Notes: a model not told the origin generated them from the letters alone. Positions 46,661 to 55,007 are shown, counted from the first letter of the stretch. The stretch is 64,000 nt of DNA from Bacteroidetes bacterium ADurb.Bin013 (GCA_002071385.1 MWFB01000001.1:1-64000), one strand, 5' to 3'. Made by a program: numbers and translations.

Positions 46661-47377
46661 ATGAAAAAAATAGTCCTCACCCTCATGCTATCATTTTTCC
46701 TGCTGCCGTTGTCGGCACAGGATCAGGTAAATGATCAAGACAAGGAAGCGATCCGCTCTTTCAGCGTCAAGATAGTGGACAGGAAAGGAAGGCCTATGCC
46801 CAACCTGGTGGTATCCACTGTCAGGGAAAAAGTGACTTTCCTCACAGACAGGAAAGGCATAGTCAGCCTGGAAGGAATTTCCGATATCGACTCCCTGGTG
46901 GTATTCCTGCCCAACATCGGAGAGACACACATCCCCTGTGCCGGTCTGGATTCTGTTCAGATAACGGTCAGGTCAAAAACAAAGTACCTGGTCCAGAACA
47001 GAAAAGAGCTGGCAGATCTGAAAACAAATCCTTCAAACAACATCGATAATGTTCCGGAATTGCTCAAGACGCGGCCTGCACGGGACCTGGCAGAACTGCT
47101 GACAGGAGTGGTACCGGGACTTCGCATAACCATGGGACCTACCGGGCTGACAGCCAGCATACGCGGGATCAACACCATTACAGGCAACACAGAGCCACTT
47201 ATTGTGGTTGACGGGATGACTTATGATACTTTGGCGGAAGTGAACGGATTCCTTGATGTTCACAGCATCCAGTCCATACAGGTACAGAAGGACGGAGGTA
47301 TGTACGGTATGCGTGGCTCCAATGGGGTTATCATTATTACCACCATTGGCGCCTCTTCTAATCCTCTATCATACTAA
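46661..47377 (+). CDS. Secreted carboxypeptidase-like plus TonB-receptor plug protein without barrel, copy 1
   Basis: 238 residues from ATG 46661, preferred over an in-frame upstream ATG because it gives a signal peptide (FFLLPLSAQ). An Ig-like regulatory domain (about 30-115, SFSVKIVDRKGRPMPNLVV) precedes a SusC-type plug (about 135-238): ELLTGVVPGLRITMGPTGL, ASIRGINTITGNTEPLIVVDG and MYGMRGSNGVIIITT. The reading frame ends cleanly 9 residues after the plug, where a receptor would start its barrel. It cannot be a transporter by itself. Function unknown; it could plug or regulate another receptor. Tandem paralogue downstream. Confidence 0.82.
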   Translation: MKKIVLTLMLSFFLLPLSAQDQVNDQDKEAIRSFSVKIVDRKGRPMPNLVVSTVREKVTFLTDRKGIVSLEGISDIDSLVVFLPNIGETHIPCAGLDSVQITVRSKTKYLVQNRKELADLKTNPSNNIDNVPELLKTRPARDLAELLTGVVPGLRITMGPTGLTASIRGINTITGNTEPLIVVDGMTYDTLAEVNGFLDVHSIQSIQVQKDGGMYGMRGSNGVIIITTIGASSNPLSY

Positions 47378-47389
47378 TATGAAATCGTC

Positions 47390-48175
47390 ATGAAATTATT
47401 GTTTACCATAACAACCCTGTTTTGTTTTATCATGACTTCTGTTGCACAGGAGAAACAGCCAGGATTGCAGCAGGACACCCTGCGCCCTTTCAGCGTCAAG
47501 GTAGTTGACAGGAGGGGCAAGCCCTTGCCCGGGCTTGTGGTTTCAGTCAAAAGACAGGAGAATGAGTTGATTACCGGCCAGAAAGGCAGATTGCAGTTTG
47601 GTTCGAGGCTCTCATTGAATAGACAGGAGAATGCTTTGATAACCGACCAGAAAGGTCTGGCAGAATTTGAAGGTGTTTCCGATTCAGATACCATCATAAT
47701 CTATTTGCCAAATATTGGTGAAACCCACGTTCCCTGCATGGGAACAGACTCCATCCAGATCATGGTGCGGTCTAAAAAACGTTTCCGCATTCAGGACAGG
47801 GAGGAACTGGCACACATTCGTGCCAATACCTCCAATACAATCGACAACGTTCCGGAATTTCTCAAACGTCATCCGGCAAGGAACCTGGCAGAGCTTCTAA
47901 ACGGCCAGATACCCGGCTTGTTCATTTCTACAGGTCCCCGGGGAATGACAGCCAACATCCGGGGCATCAATTCCATCAACAGCAGCACAGAACCTCTCAT
48001 AGTAATTGATGGAATGGCCTACGATTCTTTTGCCGTGGTCAACTCGTTCCTTGACGTTCACAGCATACAGTCAATCCAGGTACAAAAGGACGGAGCGCTG
48101 TACGGGGTCCGTGGAGCCAACGGGGTGATCATAATCACTACCATTGGCGCTGTCTCAAATCCCCTGGCCTACTGA
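47390..48175 (+). CDS. Secreted carboxypeptidase-like plus TonB-receptor plug protein without barrel, copy 2
   Basis: 261 residues, 12 bases after copy 1, with a signal peptide (about 1-18). Same order of domains and the same C-terminal ending (GVIIITTIGAVSNPLAY against GVIIITTIGASSNPLSY). It is longer because the Ig-like domain carries a 23-residue internal duplication (RQENELITGQKG repeated as RQENALITDQKG). The shared C-terminus across both copies shows that the missing barrel is a stable state rather than recent decay. Confidence 0.82.
   Translation: MKLLFTITTLFCFIMTSVAQEKQPGLQQDTLRPFSVKVVDRRGKPLPGLVVSVKRQENELITGQKGRLQFGSRLSLNRQENALITDQKGLAEFEGVSDSDTIIIYLPNIGETHVPCMGTDSIQIMVRSKKRFRIQDREELAHIRANTSNTIDNVPEFLKRHPARNLAELLNGQIPGLFISTGPRGMTANIRGINSINSSTEPLIVIDGMAYDSFAVVNSFLDVHSIQSIQVQKDGALYGVRGANGVIIITTIGAVSNPLAY
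47552..47656 (+). repeat. Internal 69-bp-period duplication in plug protein 2
   Basis: A 36-base segment at 47552-47587 recurs at 47621-47656 with a few substitutions, in frame and 69 bases apart. Copy 1 of the gene has only one such segment. Confidence 0.75.
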
Positions 48176-48178
48176 TAA

Positions 48179-49444
48179 TCATTCGAAAACAGATACCAGG
48201 CTTTCATGACCGCCGGGGCCAACGGCACAGACCCCGAAAAAATAATTGTCTTTGCTGTAGGGAATCCGGATCCGTGTGTCCTCTGTGAAAATTCTTTTTT
48301 GCCATACAGACTGGTCTGTTTCACGTATCATTACGTGGTATCCCCTAACCACACCGGGTCCGTAAGACGGTTCCCACTCCAGTTCCGTGTAATTGCTTAA
48401 CACCCTCGTGTTCATCTTCACGCCGGCAGGTGCCGCAGGAGCTTTGGCCAGGTTCATGATGACAGCTATACCAATGCCGGTGTTTTTACGAACGTACTCA
48501 TAATCAACACCTGCAGGAAGATCTCCATACAGGACCCCGTTTTCCTCCCGAACCAGCTGGTGCGTCCTGTCGTAATTCTCATGAAACTCACAAATCCTGA
48601 CAGCAGTATACCCGGCCTTAAGGAAAGGTGTGTGGTCACCACCCCGCCCATACCTGTCATTCCTGTAGACCAGCGCCACCTCCACATTGTCTGCGTATGT
48701 CAGCGCGGTTTCCTTGATATATCTTGCCAATTCCCTGTGAGTTCCTTCTGCCGAGAAAACCCTTGTCCTGGTGTTGTCACGATGACCGGTTTCCCCTGCC
48801 TGCGAATTGCCAATCATATCAAAATTTAGAACAGCCGTGACATTCCATCCCTGTGAACGGGCCATGTCGGCCATGCAGGCAGCTCCCAACAGGCCATGCT
48901 CCTCTCCTGAAAGGAACAAGAAACGCACAGTTGCCTGCAAGGGGATGCCGGCCATGACCCGGATACATTCCAGCAGGCAGGCTACCCCGCTCCCGTTGTC
49001 ATTCGCTCCCGGGGCAAAAGATGTGGAGTCGCTGTTGTCATCCACACGACTGTCATAATGCGCCAGGAGAAGGATCTCACGGCTGTCTGACCCCTTCAGC
49101 ACAGCCATGACATTGGTTAGCTCCACCTGCCTGTCCAGCCTTGTCCCGGGTCCCCCGGCCGTATAAGTAACATTTTCCACGGAAAGTCTTCCTCCGGCCA
49201 GAGGTATCCATCCGGCAACCTTTTGATACAACCACCGGGAAGCAGCACCAATTCCCTTTTCATCACCGGTCAGGGAACTCAGGTTGTGGCGCGTATGAAA
49301 ACCGGTGAGTGTCCCGATATAACCGGCTATGCTGTCTGCAGAAACTGCTTCAACACAACGCATGATTTCCTTGTCCGGCTGTGAGGCTGCAATCAACGGG
49401 TAAACAAGAAACACTAAAAAGAGTACGTTCTTTTTCATAACCAT
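48179..49444 (-). CDS. M28-family secreted zinc peptidase with fibronectin-III-like tail
   Basis: 421 residues with a signal peptide (about 5-21). The M28 metal and catalytic residues are seen in LLLAHYDSR, PGANDNGSGVA, LSGEEHGLLGA, NFDMIG and the late HTPFLKAGYTAVRICE region. The C-terminal 90 residues look like a fibronectin-III domain (APAAPAGVKMNTRVLSNYTELEWEP-like start). Its ATG overlaps the stop of the upstream M28 gene as TGATG, implying coupled translation; Met3 is an alternative start. Aminopeptidase or carboxypeptidase specificity is not determinable here. Confidence 0.9.
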   Translation of the reverse strand: MVMKKNVLFLVFLVYPLIAASQPDKEIMRCVEAVSADSIAGYIGTLTGFHTRHNLSSLTGDEKGIGAASRWLYQKVAGWIPLAGGRLSVENVTYTAGGPGTRLDRQVELTNVMAVLKGSDSREILLLAHYDSRVDDNSDSTSFAPGANDNGSGVACLLECIRVMAGIPLQATVRFLFLSGEEHGLLGAACMADMARSQGWNVTAVLNFDMIGNSQAGETGHRDNTRTRVFSAEGTHRELARYIKETALTYADNVEVALVYRNDRYGRGGDHTPFLKAGYTAVRICEFHENYDRTHQLVREENGVLYGDLPAGVDYEYVRKNTGIGIAVIMNLAKAPAAPAGVKMNTRVLSNYTELEWEPSYGPGVVRGYHVMIRETDQSVWQKRIFTEDTRIRIPYSKDNYFFGVCAVGPGGHESLVSVFE

Positions 49445-50973
49445 CAGAAGAAATAAGAGAACCGGATCGTTTGGGTGCTGTTTTTCACATTATATCCCTG
49501 AAGCACTCCGGGCCGGAAAAGGCCTGTCATCCCCCACCTGGTCTCGAATCCCACCTGGAACACAGAAGCACGTACCCCCAATCCCAGCCCAAGTCCCCAT
49601 TCGTGGCGTCTGAATACATCGGTAAAAACAAAACCGGGATCAAAGGTCTGTCCGGCCAGATAATATCTATAATACGTGGTTGCCCAGGCATAAACACCTA
49701 CAGGCAGTTTATTGAATTCGGGAAAATATACCCGCAGTGATAACGGTACGCCCAGGGCAAGCATATGCATCTGGTTCATATAAGACGACCCGGGATACGG
49801 TGCATGGCGTGCCCCCACATATTCCACCCCGATACCCGGATTCAGCTCCAGGAAACCTTTCCACAGGAATCTGAAATCCGCACCCAGTGATGCATAAAAG
49901 GCAGTCTTCCCTTCCAGTGCCCCCTTCGTATGTACAAAGCGGTTGGTACCCAGGGCCCATGCAGGTCCCCAACTGAACAGGCTCGAGGGAACATGGTGGA
50001 TCACCGCGTAATTACCTGACGGAGTCAGGGAAGTATGCTTTCCCAGGGCAGTAACCAGGTTTTGGACATAATTTGTAACGGCAGTAAGTCCCTCGTAATC
50101 AACTTTTTCAGACTCATCTTCCTCTTTGTGATAAGGAGAGCTGCTTCCCGTGGTAATGTGTAAGGTAGGGATTCCCGCGCTGGCAAAAGGTTTTGTATCT
50201 GTTGCTGAAAAGGGAGAAATTTCATAGGGAATGAAACGAACCCTCAGCGCTTTGGTTTTGGGCAATAAAGCACGCGCATCATCCAGCGTGCCAGTGCCCA
50301 GTATTTTCAGAACGCCTGATGTCCTGTAATATCCCACCATATCAAGGCTTATCATGATCCGTATACTTTCCCGCGGGAACAGGGAATCAATCAGGAATTG
50401 TTTCGAGCCGAGCAAGCCTTGTTCTTCTCCGTCAAAAGCTGCGAACACAACCGTCCTTGCCAATCCCCCCTTTTCCTGAAGCTTTCCGGCCAGTTCTATC
50501 AGGACAGCTGTTCCAGAAGCATTGTCGTCCGCTCCATTGTATATGGATTGCTTCTCCCCGGAACCCCTGGTCGCCTTTCCGAGGTGATCGTAGTGAGCCC
50601 CGATGACTATGAATTCGGCTTTCAGGACGGGATCCGTTCCCGGCAAGACCCCAATTACATTACACCCCTCTATGACAGCAAGCGGAATATCTGGAACGGC
50701 CGAGGGGAGTTTCACATCAAAATAATGAAAATAACCTGTGCCGTTGTATTCGTCAAGACCTGCATCTGCAAAACAGTCAGCTATGTATTCTCCTGCAATC
50801 AGATTGCCTTCTGTGCCAATCAGCCTTCCGGCAAGCGAATCGGAAGCCAGGAAGGAGACATGTGTTCGCAGTCTCATCCTGGACATGGTCCAGGCATCGG
50901 CTTCCTGCGCCCGGAGATGCATCACACCGCATGTGAGAAGAAAAAGTACAGAACAGATATAGTATTTTTTCAT
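49444..50973 (-). CDS. M28-family peptidase fused to outer-membrane-type beta-barrel
   Basis: 509 residues with a signal peptide (about 1-22). The M28 domain (about 25-320) has GAHYDHLGKATRG, NGADDNASGTAVLIELA, AAFDGEEQGLLGS, LDMVGYY and HITTGSSSPYHKEEDESEK. The remaining 185 residues are quite different: amphipathic, aromatic-rich strands (ASLGADFRFLWKGFLELNPG, ALGVPLSLRVYF, WGLGLGLGVRASVFQVGFE) ending TIRFSYFF, as in small outer-membrane barrels of about eight strands. The fusion would tether the peptidase to the outer membrane. A TATATTTG box lies 16 bases upstream of the ATG. Confidence 0.85.
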   Translation of the reverse strand: MKKYYICSVLFLLTCGVMHLRAQEADAWTMSRMRLRTHVSFLASDSLAGRLIGTEGNLIAGEYIADCFADAGLDEYNGTGYFHYFDVKLPSAVPDIPLAVIEGCNVIGVLPGTDPVLKAEFIVIGAHYDHLGKATRGSGEKQSIYNGADDNASGTAVLIELAGKLQEKGGLARTVVFAAFDGEEQGLLGSKQFLIDSLFPRESIRIMISLDMVGYYRTSGVLKILGTGTLDDARALLPKTKALRVRFIPYEISPFSATDTKPFASAGIPTLHITTGSSSPYHKEEDESEKVDYEGLTAVTNYVQNLVTALGKHTSLTPSGNYAVIHHVPSSLFSWGPAWALGTNRFVHTKGALEGKTAFYASLGADFRFLWKGFLELNPGIGVEYVGARHAPYPGSSYMNQMHMLALGVPLSLRVYFPEFNKLPVGVYAWATTYYRYYLAGQTFDPGFVFTDVFRRHEWGLGLGLGVRASVFQVGFETRWGMTGLFRPGVLQGYNVKNSTQTIRFSYFF

Positions 50974-50989
50974 AGTGCCTGAGTCAATG

Positions 50990-50997
50990 CAAATATA
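50990..50997 (-). promoter_or_regulatory. -7 box for M28 peptidase pair
   Basis: TATATTTG on the minus strand, 16 bases before the ATG at 50973; the predicted leader is about 10 bases. Confidence 0.45.
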
Positions 50998-51083
50998 AGT
51001 ATTTGTGATGAAAAGCTTTTCTACTTACAAAATGAAAGTGTATACGATTAAAAAAAAACTATTTGAAATAATTAATAAAAATC

Positions 51084-51115
51084 TTGTCCTAATTATGCAA
51101 ATTACATTACTTTTG
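51084..51115 (+). promoter_or_regulatory. Promoter of the arginine operon
   Basis: TTG at 51084-51086, a 21-base spacer and TACTTTTG at 51108-51115. Transcription would begin near 51121, directly before the leader-peptide ATG at 51123. Confidence 0.65.
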
Positions 51116-51122
51116 CCGCTGA

Positions 51123-51167
51123 ATGAAAAAGATCCTTCAGATTCTACGTATCCGACGACGGGCTTAG
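51123..51167 (+). CDS. Arginine-rich leader peptide (candidate attenuator peptide)
   Basis: A 14-codon frame reading MKKILQILRIRRRA. Four of the last six residues are Arg, encoded by CGT, CGA, CGA and CGG at 51147-51161, and the stop TAG is at 51165-51167. It lies between a good promoter and an intrinsic terminator whose left arm begins at 51160, ahead of an arginine biosynthesis operon. This is the arrangement of amino-acid attenuation. A ribosome stalled at the Arg codons when charged tRNA-Arg is scarce would cover the left arm of the terminator and allow read-through. The mechanism is inferred; the frame, codons and hairpin are read directly. Confidence 0.75.
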   Translation: MKKILQILRIRRRA

Positions 51168-51206
51168 GCTGCAGAATTCATTTCTGCATCCTGACGGGCC
51201 CTTTTT
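51160..51206 (+). terminator. Attenuator terminator in the arginine leader
   Basis: GGGC (51160-51163) pairs with GCCC (51198-51201). TTAGG pairs with CCTGA with one G-U, and TGCAGAA (51170-51176) pairs with TTCTGCA (51182-51188) around a 5-base loop. T5 follows at 51202-51206. The left arm overlaps the last Arg codon and the stop of the leader peptide. The first structural gene begins 42 bases further on. Confidence 0.82.
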
Positions 51207-51248
51207 AAATTTTCCAGAAACATTCCATAATCATTATTAAAAAAGACA

Positions 51249-51842
51249 ATGAATGTCCGCATTCTTGTTGCAAATGCCTCTCATATTGGCTATGCAGAAC
51301 GTATTTGTGAACTGATGTACATCTCCGCCCTGGAGCGCGGAACCGGTATTGCACGGCGTTCCCCGGAATACATTGGTGAGAAAATGAGCAGCAATAAAGC
51401 CGTGATCGCACTTGACGGCAAAAAAGTTGTAGGATTCTCCTATATAGAAACCTGGAGCCACAAATCATTCGTGGCCAATTCAGGTCTCATAGTGGATCAT
51501 GACTACAGGCACTTGGGCGTTGCCTCCAGAATCAAAAAAAGGATCTTCCATCTATCGCGTCAGCTGTATCCCCAGGCAAAGATTTTCGGGATCACAACAG
51601 GTGCTGCGGTCATGAGGATCAATTCAAAACTCGGATACCGGCCCGTCCCCTTCTCCGAGCTCACACACGATGAAGCATTCTGGAACGGATGCAGGGACTG
51701 CCGCAATTATGACATCCTCATGCGCAATGACAAACGCATGTGCCTCTGTACAGGGATGCTATACGATCCGGCAGAGCACCCGAAACGGCAAACAACCAGG
51801 AAAACACAACCAGAAAAAGAAGAGATTATCTATGAAAAGTAA
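51249..51842 (+). CDS. GNAT N-acyltransferase, first gene of the arginine operon (candidate N-acylglutamate synthase)
   Basis: 197 residues. The acyl-CoA binding motif A is VDHDYRHLGVASRIKKRIF; KVVGFSYIETW is the preceding strand and GYRPVPFSEL the end of the fold. A cysteine-rich tail (NGCRDCRNYD, RMCLCTGML) is distinctive. The first committed step of arginine synthesis is acylation of glutamate. No other acyltransferase is present in the operon, and the ornithine carbamoyltransferase here is of the N-succinyl type, so this enzyme is a candidate glutamate N-succinyl- or acetyltransferase. That role is inferred from position. It overlaps argG by 11 bases. Confidence 0.85.
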   Translation: MNVRILVANASHIGYAERICELMYISALERGTGIARRSPEYIGEKMSSNKAVIALDGKKVVGFSYIETWSHKSFVANSGLIVDHDYRHLGVASRIKKRIFHLSRQLYPQAKIFGITTGAAVMRINSKLGYRPVPFSELTHDEAFWNGCRDCRNYDILMRNDKRMCLCTGMLYDPAEHPKRQTTRKTQPEKEEIIYEK

Positions 51843-53028
51843 AGTAGTATTGGCTTACAGCGGCGGACTGGACACCTCTTTCTGTATTCCTTATCTGAAA
51901 CAGGAAAAAAAGATGGAGGTCCATACCCTGCTTGTGAATACGGGCGGTTTCAGCCCGAAAGAGGTCAGTGCATTGTCACAAAAAGCCCTTGACCTGGGAG
52001 CAGCATCCCACAAATCCATTGACATAAGAGAAACTTATTATACACGTTGTATTCGCTATCTGATCTTTGGAAATGTGTTGAAAAACAACACCTATCCCTT
52101 GTCGGTAAGTTCTGAGCGTGCATTCCAGGCCATGACGGTGGCAGACTACGCCCGCCGCATCGGAGCCCATGCCATTGCTCATGGCAGTACGGGTGCGGGC
52201 AACGACCAGGTTCGTTTTGATTATTTCATACACGTGATGGCACCGGAAATACAACTAATTGCCCCTATCAGGGAACTAAGGATCAGCAGGAAGGAAGAAA
52301 TGGATTACCTGAAGAACCTGGGTTTTGAGTTTAGCTGGGAAAAGTCGAGGTATTCTATCAACCAGGGAATATGGGGAACAAGCATCGGGGGCGCCGAAAC
52401 GCTCAGCTCCCTGGGTGAGTTGCCTGAAGAAGCCTACCCGGTGCAATGCACCAAAACTGGTACCGAAGTACTGACCATTGGATTTTCCGGAGGAGAACCC
52501 ATTTCACTGAACGGGATAGCCATGGATCCCCTCCAGGTCATTGAAAAAATACATGAAATAGCCGCTCCTTACGGGATTGGCAGGGACATCCACGTGGGAG
52601 ACACCATCATAGGCCTGAAGGGACGTGTGGGTTTTGAAGCGGCAGCACCCATGATCCTGATAAAGGCTCACCACCTGCTTGAAAAGCATGTCCTGGGAAA
52701 ATGGCAGTTGTACTGGAAAGAGCAACTTGCCAACTGGTACGGCATGATGCTGCACGAGGCCCAATACCTGGACCCCGTGATGCGAAACATAGAAGATTTC
52801 CTGGAAAACACCCAGAAACGTGTAACCGGGGAAGTATCGGTCCGCCTCCATCCCCGAACGTTTACCCTGGCAGGTTGCACAAGCCCGTTCGATCTGATGA
52901 ACCCGGCCTTCGGACAGTACGGAGAAGGAACCGCGGCATTCACCGGGGAAGATGTGGCAGGTTTTACACGCATTTATTCACTCCCGGTGAAAATTTATCA
53001 AAGTCTTGTTCATGAGCACAAAGATTAA
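51832..53028 (+). CDS. argG: Argininosuccinate synthase
   Basis: 398 residues from ATG 51832, which overlaps the GNAT stop; a longer in-frame extension upstream is rejected because the ATP pyrophosphatase motif AYSGGLDTSF must lie at the N-terminus. Other signatures include AHGSTGAGNDQVRFDYF (aspartate and citrulline binding) and GIWGTSIGGAE. It joins citrulline and aspartate with ATP hydrolysis. The last 17 bases overlap argC. Confidence 0.95.
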   Translation: MKSKVVLAYSGGLDTSFCIPYLKQEKKMEVHTLLVNTGGFSPKEVSALSQKALDLGAASHKSIDIRETYYTRCIRYLIFGNVLKNNTYPLSVSSERAFQAMTVADYARRIGAHAIAHGSTGAGNDQVRFDYFIHVMAPEIQLIAPIRELRISRKEEMDYLKNLGFEFSWEKSRYSINQGIWGTSIGGAETLSSLGELPEEAYPVQCTKTGTEVLTIGFSGGEPISLNGIAMDPLQVIEKIHEIAAPYGIGRDIHVGDTIIGLKGRVGFEAAAPMILIKAHHLLEKHVLGKWQLYWKEQLANWYGMMLHEAQYLDPVMRNIEDFLENTQKRVTGEVSVRLHPRTFTLAGCTSPFDLMNPAFGQYGEGTAAFTGEDVAGFTRIYSLPVKIYQSLVHEHKD

Positions 53029-54019
53029 CGTAGCCATAGCCGGAGGCGCCGGATACACCGGCGGGGAACTCATCCGTTTGCTGTTGCATCACCCTTCGGC
53101 GCATCTTGTTTCTATAGTAAGCCAATCCGGGGCAGGAATGCCCCTGGGCTCGGTACACCATGACCTGGAAGAAGAAACGGATCTCACCTTTGAGGAGGAG
53201 CTTCCCCACAAGGACATTGATGTGTTGTTCCTGTGCCTGGGACACGGACGTTCCAGGGATTACCTAGGTCGGCACAACACTGAATCTATCGGTCATATCA
53301 TTGACCTGAGCCAGGATTTCAGGCATACGGGGAACCAGGTGGCAGGCAACCGTCGTTTCATCTACGGATTGCCAGAATCCTGGCAGTCTCCCGGGCAATA
53401 TGCCACCAACCTCAGGAATGCAGGCAATGTGGCTAACCCGGGGTGTTTTGCCGCCTGTATCGAGCTTGCCCTGTTACCTCTGGCAGCAGGAAAACTGCTG
53501 GAAGAGGCGATTCATGTGCACGCTATAACAGGGGCAACAGGAGCCGGAGGGCGGCCTGCCGAAACGTCACATTTTCCATACAGGGATAACAACCTGGCCG
53601 TTTATAAGGTTTTCACCCACCAGCATGTCACGGAAATTTGCCAGACGCTATCTGCGTCCTGCCAGGGTGAGATACCGCCCCTGCATTTTGTTCCCATCCG
53701 GGGTGACTTTCCCCGGGGGATCCTTGCCAGTGTCTATACGCCCTGCCGCCTGAAACAGGAGCAGGCAGTGCAATGGTACAGGGAATATTACCGGGAACAC
53801 CCGTTCGTCCATGTCTCTGACCGGGAGATCAGCATGAAAGAAGTGGTCAATACCAATAAATGCACACTGCACATCCAAAAACACGGAAACATGCTGCACA
53901 TAACCTCCATTCTGGACAACCTGCTAAAAGGGGCATCGGGAACGGCAGTACATAACATGAACCTGCTTGCGGGGTTGCCCGCGACAACAGGATTGCAGCT
54001 CAAATCAATCGTATTTTAA
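53012..54019 (+). CDS. argC: N-acyl-gamma-glutamyl-phosphate reductase
   Basis: 335 residues from ATG 53012. NADPH motif AIAGGAGYTGGELIRLL, active-site Cys in VANPGCFAAC and the HFVPIRGDFPRGI segment with the catalytic histidine region identify ArgC. It reduces N-acylglutamyl phosphate to the semialdehyde; in this organism the acyl group is probably succinyl. It overlaps argG by 17 bases and precedes the carbamoyltransferase by 10. Confidence 0.94.
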   Translation: MSTKINVAIAGGAGYTGGELIRLLLHHPSAHLVSIVSQSGAGMPLGSVHHDLEEETDLTFEEELPHKDIDVLFLCLGHGRSRDYLGRHNTESIGHIIDLSQDFRHTGNQVAGNRRFIYGLPESWQSPGQYATNLRNAGNVANPGCFAACIELALLPLAAGKLLEEAIHVHAITGATGAGGRPAETSHFPYRDNNLAVYKVFTHQHVTEICQTLSASCQGEIPPLHFVPIRGDFPRGILASVYTPCRLKQEQAVQWYREYYREHPFVHVSDREISMKEVVNTNKCTLHIQKHGNMLHITSILDNLLKGASGTAVHNMNLLAGLPATTGLQLKSIVF

Positions 54020-54029
54020 AAAGACGGCC

Positions 54030-55007
54030 ATGAAACATTTCACCTCGGTCAAGGACATCGGTCCACTTGACAAAGCCATACAGGAAGCATTACGTATCAA
54101 AAAGGATAAATTCACAGAAAACGAACTGGGGAAAAACCTTACGGCCCTGTTGATTTTTTTCAATTCCAGCCTGCGTACCCGCCTGAGCACACAGAAAGCA
54201 GCCGAAAACCTGGGCATGCATGTCATTGTCCTGGACATACAGCAAGGCGCCTGGAACCTGGAAACACGCAAAGGTGTCATCATGGACGGGGACAAGCCGG
54301 AACACCTGCTGGAAGCCATTCCCGTCATGGGATGTTATGCAGATATCATAGGGGTACGTTCCTTTGCCCGTTTTGAAAGCAAAGAAGAGGATTACGGTGA
54401 GGTTATCCTGAACCAGTTCATCCAGTATTCCGGGAAACCGGTCATCAGCCTGGAATCCGCTACCCGCCATCCGCTGCAAAGCTTTGCAGACCACATTACC
54501 ATAGAGGAGTACAAGACGGTAGAGAAACCACGGGTGGTCCTGACCTGGGCACCGCATCCAAAGGCCCTCCCCCAGGCCGTACCCAACTCATTTGCCGAAT
54601 GGATGATAGCTGCCGGATATCCGCTGACCATAACCCATCCCAGGGGTTATGAGCTGGATGAGCGCTTTACACAGGGCGCAACAATCACATACGACCAGCA
54701 GGAGGCTTTCCGCGGGGCAGATTTCATCTACGCCAAGAACTGGGCTGCCTACAGGGACCCCGACTATGGCAGGATACTGAGCACAGACCCCTCCTGGATG
54801 GTGGACAGGAAGAAAATGGAACTCACCAGCAATGCTTTCTTCATGCATTGCCTTCCAGTTAGGCGCAACATGATTGTAACGGATGAGGTGCTGGACAGTC
54901 CGCGCTCCATTGTCATTTCCCAGGCAGCCAACCGTGAGATCGCCGCCCAGGTGGTACTTCGCAGTATATTGAAAACACTTCAAGTAGCAAATCCATCATG
55001 TACCTGA
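54030..55007 (+). CDS. argF': N-succinyl-L-ornithine carbamoyltransferase
   Basis: 325 residues from ATG 54030. Carbamoyl-phosphate motif is FFNSSLRTRLSTQKAA; others are ESATRHPLQSFADH and MHCLPVRRNMIVTDEV. The sequence follows the Bacteroides fragilis succinylornithine enzyme. Residue 90 is proline (GDKPEH), the residue published as switching specificity to N-succinylornithine; N-acetylornithine enzymes have glutamate there. It carbamoylates N-succinylornithine to N-succinylcitrulline, which ArgE then deacylates. It overlaps argB by 10 bases. Confidence 0.93.
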   Translation: MKHFTSVKDIGPLDKAIQEALRIKKDKFTENELGKNLTALLIFFNSSLRTRLSTQKAAENLGMHVIVLDIQQGAWNLETRKGVIMDGDKPEHLLEAIPVMGCYADIIGVRSFARFESKEEDYGEVILNQFIQYSGKPVISLESATRHPLQSFADHITIEEYKTVEKPRVVLTWAPHPKALPQAVPNSFAEWMIAAGYPLTITHPRGYELDERFTQGATITYDQQEAFRGADFIYAKNWAAYRDPDYGRILSTDPSWMVDRKKMELTSNAFFMHCLPVRRNMIVTDEVLDSPRSIVISQAANREIAAQVVLRSILKTLQVANPSCT

